Shown here piece after piece: positions 60,948-64,000 of a DNA stretch of 64,000 bases (the stretch's first letter is position 1; the number at the start of each line of letters is the position of its first letter). This stretch comes from Labrenzia sp. R4_2. Its GTDB lineage: Bacteria > Pseudomonadota > Alphaproteobacteria > Rhizobiales > Stappiaceae. Where the stretch lies: positions 744,001 through 808,000 of the forward strand of contig NZ_JAGHRJ010000001.1 of assembly GCF_017743865.1 (NCBI RefSeq), given 5' to 3'. The notes under the pieces are model-generated. The model saw nothing but the letters and a program-made list of their open reading frames with translations, was not told the DNA's origin and ran no database searches. Made by a program: the position numbers and the translations under genes.

Positions 60948-61110
60948 GGCTACTACCAGTACATCTGAAAAAGGCGCGCCGGTACTTTTTAAATGAAGAA
61001 TTTCAAAGTTCACGGCTGACCCTGCTGTGAAAATGCCATAACGTTCAGGCTAAGGTATTGAGAACCCGCCGGAAGAAGCTGGGCCGTCCGATATTTTGGG
61101 AGGTTTTGCT

Positions 61111-63789
61111 GTGCGTAAAGTTATTTCCGTCGCCCTGTCATCTGCCCTTGTGCTGCAAACTGTTCTTTTGAATGGTGCTCTGGCAGCACCGGCTGTCACC
61201 ACCGCCAATGTGAATTTCCGTCAGGGGCCCGGGACCGGGTTTGGCTCGCTCGGCACCCTACCGAACGGCACTCCCGTCGAACTTCAGGATTGCGACGATA
61301 CCGGCGCTTGGTGCTCGGTGACCTACAACGGTCAGAACGGGTTCGTCAGTGGCAATTACCTGCAACTCACTGAAGCCGAGGATACGACCGGCTGGCCGCG
61401 CACCTACGATACAGATGCCGGCGCGACACTTGTCCTCTATCAGCCTCAGGTCACCGAATGGACGGACTTCAAGACGCTGGATGCCCTGATTGCCGCGGAA
61501 TACATCAAGGACAAGGATGCGGCCCCCGTGTTTGGCGTGATCGGTGTCAGCGGCAAAACCGCTCCGGATCCGCAAGCCGGCTTGATTGATGTCTCGGACA
61601 TTCAGGTAACCCGTCTCGATTTTTCCGCGCTCGACCGGACGGCGCTGTCCGATCTGTCCCTTCAAGTGGGCAAGATCCTGCCGACGGGCGTCGTGACGGT
61701 GAAGGAAGACCGCATTACCGCAAACCTGGCGGAATATAAGCGAATGGAGGATGTGGATGGCCTGAACGCCGAGGCGCCGCCGCTCTTCATCTCCTATGAG
61801 CCGGCAATCTTGGTGCAAACAGAAGGCGAACCTATCCTTGCCCCGGTCAAGGGCGATCAGGGTCTGAGCTTCGTGGTCAACACCAACTGGGACATCCTGA
61901 AGCCGGATGAAGGCTCGGACTATTATCTCCGGGATGAAAAATCCTGGCTCAAAGCATCCGAGTTGACTGGCACCTGGGAAGCGGTGATGGACCTGCCGGA
62001 CCCGATCACCAATTTGCCGGACGACGACAACTGGAAAGAAACCCGTGAAGCGATCCCGCCGCAAGCCTTTCCGGATAACAAAGCACCCAAGGTCATATAT
62101 TCCGACAAACCGGCTGAAATGATCGTCTTCGAGGGGGAACCGAAACTGGAACCGGTACCAGGGGGCGATCTGGAATGGGCCTCTAACACCGACCACGATG
62201 TCTTTTTCCTCAAAACCACATCGACCTGGTACATCCTCTTGTCGGGGCGCTGGTTCAAGTCGGCGTCTCTCGACGGTCCTTGGGCGTTCACCACGCCTGA
62301 CATGCCGTCGGACTTCCTGAACATCCCCGAAGATGCACCTTACTATTCGGTCCGGTCGTCCATTCCCGGCACCTCTGAAGCCTCACAGGCCCGGCTGAAG
62401 GCCAGCATTCCAACGACGGCGCGCGTTGAGCTGGGGTCCGTCAGCGCGGATGTCGCCTATGCAGGCGATCCGGAGTTCACGCAGATCGAGGGCACATCGA
62501 TGTCCTATGCGGTGAACACCAACGATCAGGTCATTCAAGTCGGCGCAAAATACTACGTGCTCCAGGATGGCGTCTGGTTCGTCGGTGACAGCCCGCAAGG
62601 ACCGTTTGTCGTGGCGCAAGCCGTGCCGGAAGAGATCTACACCATTCCGCCATCCTCGCCGGTCTACAACGTGACCTATGTGCGGGTCTATGAGACCGAA
62701 CCCAATGCCGTCTGGTACGGCTACACCATGGGCTATGTGACCGGGTTTCTGGCATGGGGCGTCTTTGTCTACGGCACGGGCTGGTATTACCGCCCGTGGT
62801 ACCGTCCGGGCATCCGGCCGATCTACTTCCCGCGGCCGGTGACCTACGGGATCGGTGCCTACTACAATCCGCTTCGCGGCACTTATGGCCGGTATGGCTA
62901 TGCCTATGGCCCGCGCCGGGGCATTGCAGGCGGGGGCATCTACAATCCGCGCACGGGTGGATATATCCGCGGTGGAGCGATCAGCGGCCCGCGCGGCAGT
63001 GCGGGTTTCATCTCCGCGTACAATCCCCGCACGGGCAATCGCGTCGTTGCAGGCGGTGCACGCGGCATCTACGGCTCCTGGGGTGGGGCCGTCGTCTCCG
63101 GCCCGCAGTGGTCGCGCACCCGTGAGGTCAGGGCATCGGCAGCAAACCGGTGGCAGCAACAGGGCGGCCCGGGCCGTGCGGCAACGCTGAACCGGCGGGG
63201 CGGGGACGTCTTTGCGGGCCGCGACGGCAGTGTTTATCGCCGCGACGGACAGAACTGGCAGAAGTTTGAAGGCGGGCGCTGGAACGGGGTCGATGCGCCC
63301 TCGCGCGACGCTCTTCAAAACCGGGCACGGGATCTCGGAGCAGGGGCCGCGATTGGAGCTGGTGCCGGAGCCGCGCTTGCCAATCGGCCGGCCGGGGATC
63401 GGATCCAGAACAGGCCAAACGCCGGACAGCGTCCGAATGCGGGCCAAAGACCCAATGCCGGGCAGAGACCGAACGCGGGCCAACGTCCGAACAATGGCCA
63501 GAGGCCCAATGCCGGCCAAAGGCCGAGCAATCAAAGACCAAATGTCCAGCGGCCAGCCAACCGGCCGGAGACGCGCCCGGCTCAACGTCCTGCCCAACGC
63601 CCCGCGACCCGGCCAGCACAGCGGCCGCAAGCACCGGCACATCTCAATCGAGACCGTGCGGCGCGTGAGGCCGGCAATCGTCAGGTCAACCGTCAACGCA
63701 ACGTGCAGCGGTCCCGGCCACAACAAGCTCGCCCGCAACGGGGCGGCGGTGGCCGCGCCGCCCGCGGCGGCGGCGGCCGCCGGCGGTAA
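61111..63789 (+). CDS. Large secreted SH3b protein with three internal repeats and a Pro/Asn/Gly tandem-repeat tail
   Basis: 892 residues from a GTG with GGGAGG seven bases upstream. A signal peptide (about 1-28) is followed by an SH3b domain (about 30-90; NVNFRQGPGTGFGSLGTLPNG). Three related ~90-residue units follow (near 230-320, 325-425 and 435-535), each with a GxPxxxPVxG start, an NT-x-D core, a Tyr/Trp-rich WF/WY strand, GPW and IPxxxPxY end. Then come a hydrophobic YGYTMGYVTGFLAWGVFVYG segment, a Gly/Tyr/Arg-rich part, six RPNAGQ-type hexamers and an Arg/Gly-rich C-terminus. It resembles proteins annotated as carbohydrate-binding family V/XII. A cell-envelope role is likely, but the function is unknown. 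Confidence 0.8.
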   Translation: MRKVISVALSSALVLQTVLLNGALAAPAVTTANVNFRQGPGTGFGSLGTLPNGTPVELQDCDDTGAWCSVTYNGQNGFVSGNYLQLTEAEDTTGWPRTYDTDAGATLVLYQPQVTEWTDFKTLDALIAAEYIKDKDAAPVFGVIGVSGKTAPDPQAGLIDVSDIQVTRLDFSALDRTALSDLSLQVGKILPTGVVTVKEDRITANLAEYKRMEDVDGLNAEAPPLFISYEPAILVQTEGEPILAPVKGDQGLSFVVNTNWDILKPDEGSDYYLRDEKSWLKASELTGTWEAVMDLPDPITNLPDDDNWKETREAIPPQAFPDNKAPKVIYSDKPAEMIVFEGEPKLEPVPGGDLEWASNTDHDVFFLKTTSTWYILLSGRWFKSASLDGPWAFTTPDMPSDFLNIPEDAPYYSVRSSIPGTSEASQARLKASIPTTARVELGSVSADVAYAGDPEFTQIEGTSMSYAVNTNDQVIQVGAKYYVLQDGVWFVGDSPQGPFVVAQAVPEEIYTIPPSSPVYNVTYVRVYETEPNAVWYGYTMGYVTGFLAWGVFVYGTGWYYRPWYRPGIRPIYFPRPVTYGIGAYYNPLRGTYGRYGYAYGPRRGIAGGGIYNPRTGGYIRGGAISGPRGSAGFISAYNPRTGNRVVAGGARGIYGSWGGAVVSGPQWSRTREVRASAANRWQQQGGPGRAATLNRRGGDVFAGRDGSVYRRDGQNWQKFEGGRWNGVDAPSRDALQNRARDLGAGAAIGAGAGAALANRPAGDRIQNRPNAGQRPNAGQRPNAGQRPNAGQRPNNGQRPNAGQRPSNQRPNVQRPANRPETRPAQRPAQRPATRPAQRPQAPAHLNRDRAAREAGNRQVNRQRNVQRSRPQQARPQRGGGGRAARGGGGRRR
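63412..63519 (+). repeat. Six in-frame 18-base units encoding RPNAGQ repeats
   Basis: Units start at 63412, 63430, 63448, 63466, 63484 and 63502 and encode RPNAGQ, with one RPNNGQ. Codons differ between units (for example AGG, CGT and AGA for Arg), so the amino-acid repeat is kept while the DNA has diverged. Confidence 0.85.
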
Positions 63790-64000
63790 AAGGTCATGCA
63801 GTCTTGTTGCGGAAGACGAAGTGCCGATCACTGGTGCCGTCCCGGACGTGATCCGGGACCTTATCGGTCTTGTGAGCGGCGGTCCCGGCTCGGAGGCCGG
63901 GACGGCGGAGCAGGGAAACACGCCCCTGCACCGTAATTCTCACTTCTTGGAGAGTGCTGGGGGGCAGATATGAGCCTATATGCCCGCCAACAGGCACCTA
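63790..64000. repeat. Non-coding end of window with a second REP-like doublet
   Basis: Two hairpins: GTCCCGGA/TCCGGGAC around CGTGA (63839-63859) and GTCCCGGC/GCCGGGAC around TCGGAG (63882-63903), related to the doublet at 60892. No frame in the last 211 bases looks coding on either strand. Confidence 0.6.

Noticed and set aside
62383..63921. 512-residue minus-strand open frame
   Set aside because: It is the reverse of the Gly/Arg-rich SH3b gene and contains only low-complexity Arg/Ala/Pro sequence.
63794..63997. 67-residue minus-strand frame at the window end
   Set aside because: It covers the REP-like hairpins, has no ribosome site and no recognisable sequence.

Overview
The window reads as the chromosome of a marine alphaproteobacterium. 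GC content is high, the type VI secretion (T6SS) genes have the alphaproteobacterial PpkA/PppA/Fha arrangement, and there is a TRAP transporter and alphaproteobacterial-style palindromic repeats between genes. The protein mix suggests Stappiaceae (Roseibium/Labrenzia-like), but no rRNA or other marker gene is present, so this placement is an inference.

Bases 1-6319 hold a partner-switching regulatory module: two SpoIIE/PP2C phosphatases, an RsbW-like ATP-binding protein, a STAS antagonist, an unusual methyltransferase with a STAS-like N-terminus, and a small regulator. Bases 6539-24867 are one long plus-strand T6SS operon: tssA-tssB-tssC-tssE-tssF-tssG-fha(tagH)-tssJ-tssK-tssL-tssM-tagF-pppA-ppkA. 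Bases 24880-37012 are an opposing minus-strand operon for the spike and its accessories: DUF2169-pentapeptide protein, pentapeptide protein, PAAR-like DUF4150, VgrG, an unrecognised 358-residue protein, DUF3540, a TPR-glycosyltransferase-like protein, a small protein, and a single-chain protein that looks like TssB fused to TssC. Bases 37531-44298 carry hcp, clpV, a sigma-54 activator (VasH type) and a second Ser/Thr kinase, followed on the minus strand by a ParA-like ATPase and a coiled-coil protein. All thirteen core tss functions are present.

The T6SS shows two layers of control in the sequence itself. First, a near-perfect -24/-12 promoter and an upstream perfect dyad precede hcp, with the matching activator encoded 3.6 kb away. 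Second, there is a threonine-phosphorylation circuit (PpkA, PppA, Fha), with acidic-Pro-Thr-[Val/Ile] motifs in the N-terminus of TssL and in the second kinase.

Bases 45687-53097 are a patchwork of unrelated genes: a LysE exporter, an outer-membrane barrel, metG, a YeiH permease, a MauG-like di-haem protein, a Sel1 protein and an ORF6N phage-type gene. Bases 53227-60847 form a catabolic locus: TRAP transporter, flavin reductase, aldo/keto reductase and SsuD-like monooxygenase, with a divergent GntR regulator and Gfo/Idh/MocA enzyme. It matches the enzyme set of oxidative sulfoquinovose desulfurisation (SmoA/B/C), but with a TRAP transporter in place of the usual ABC system. The window closes with a large secreted SH3b protein carrying three internal repeats and a hexapeptide tandem repeat. 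No tRNA, rRNA, CRISPR array or insertion sequence was recognised.
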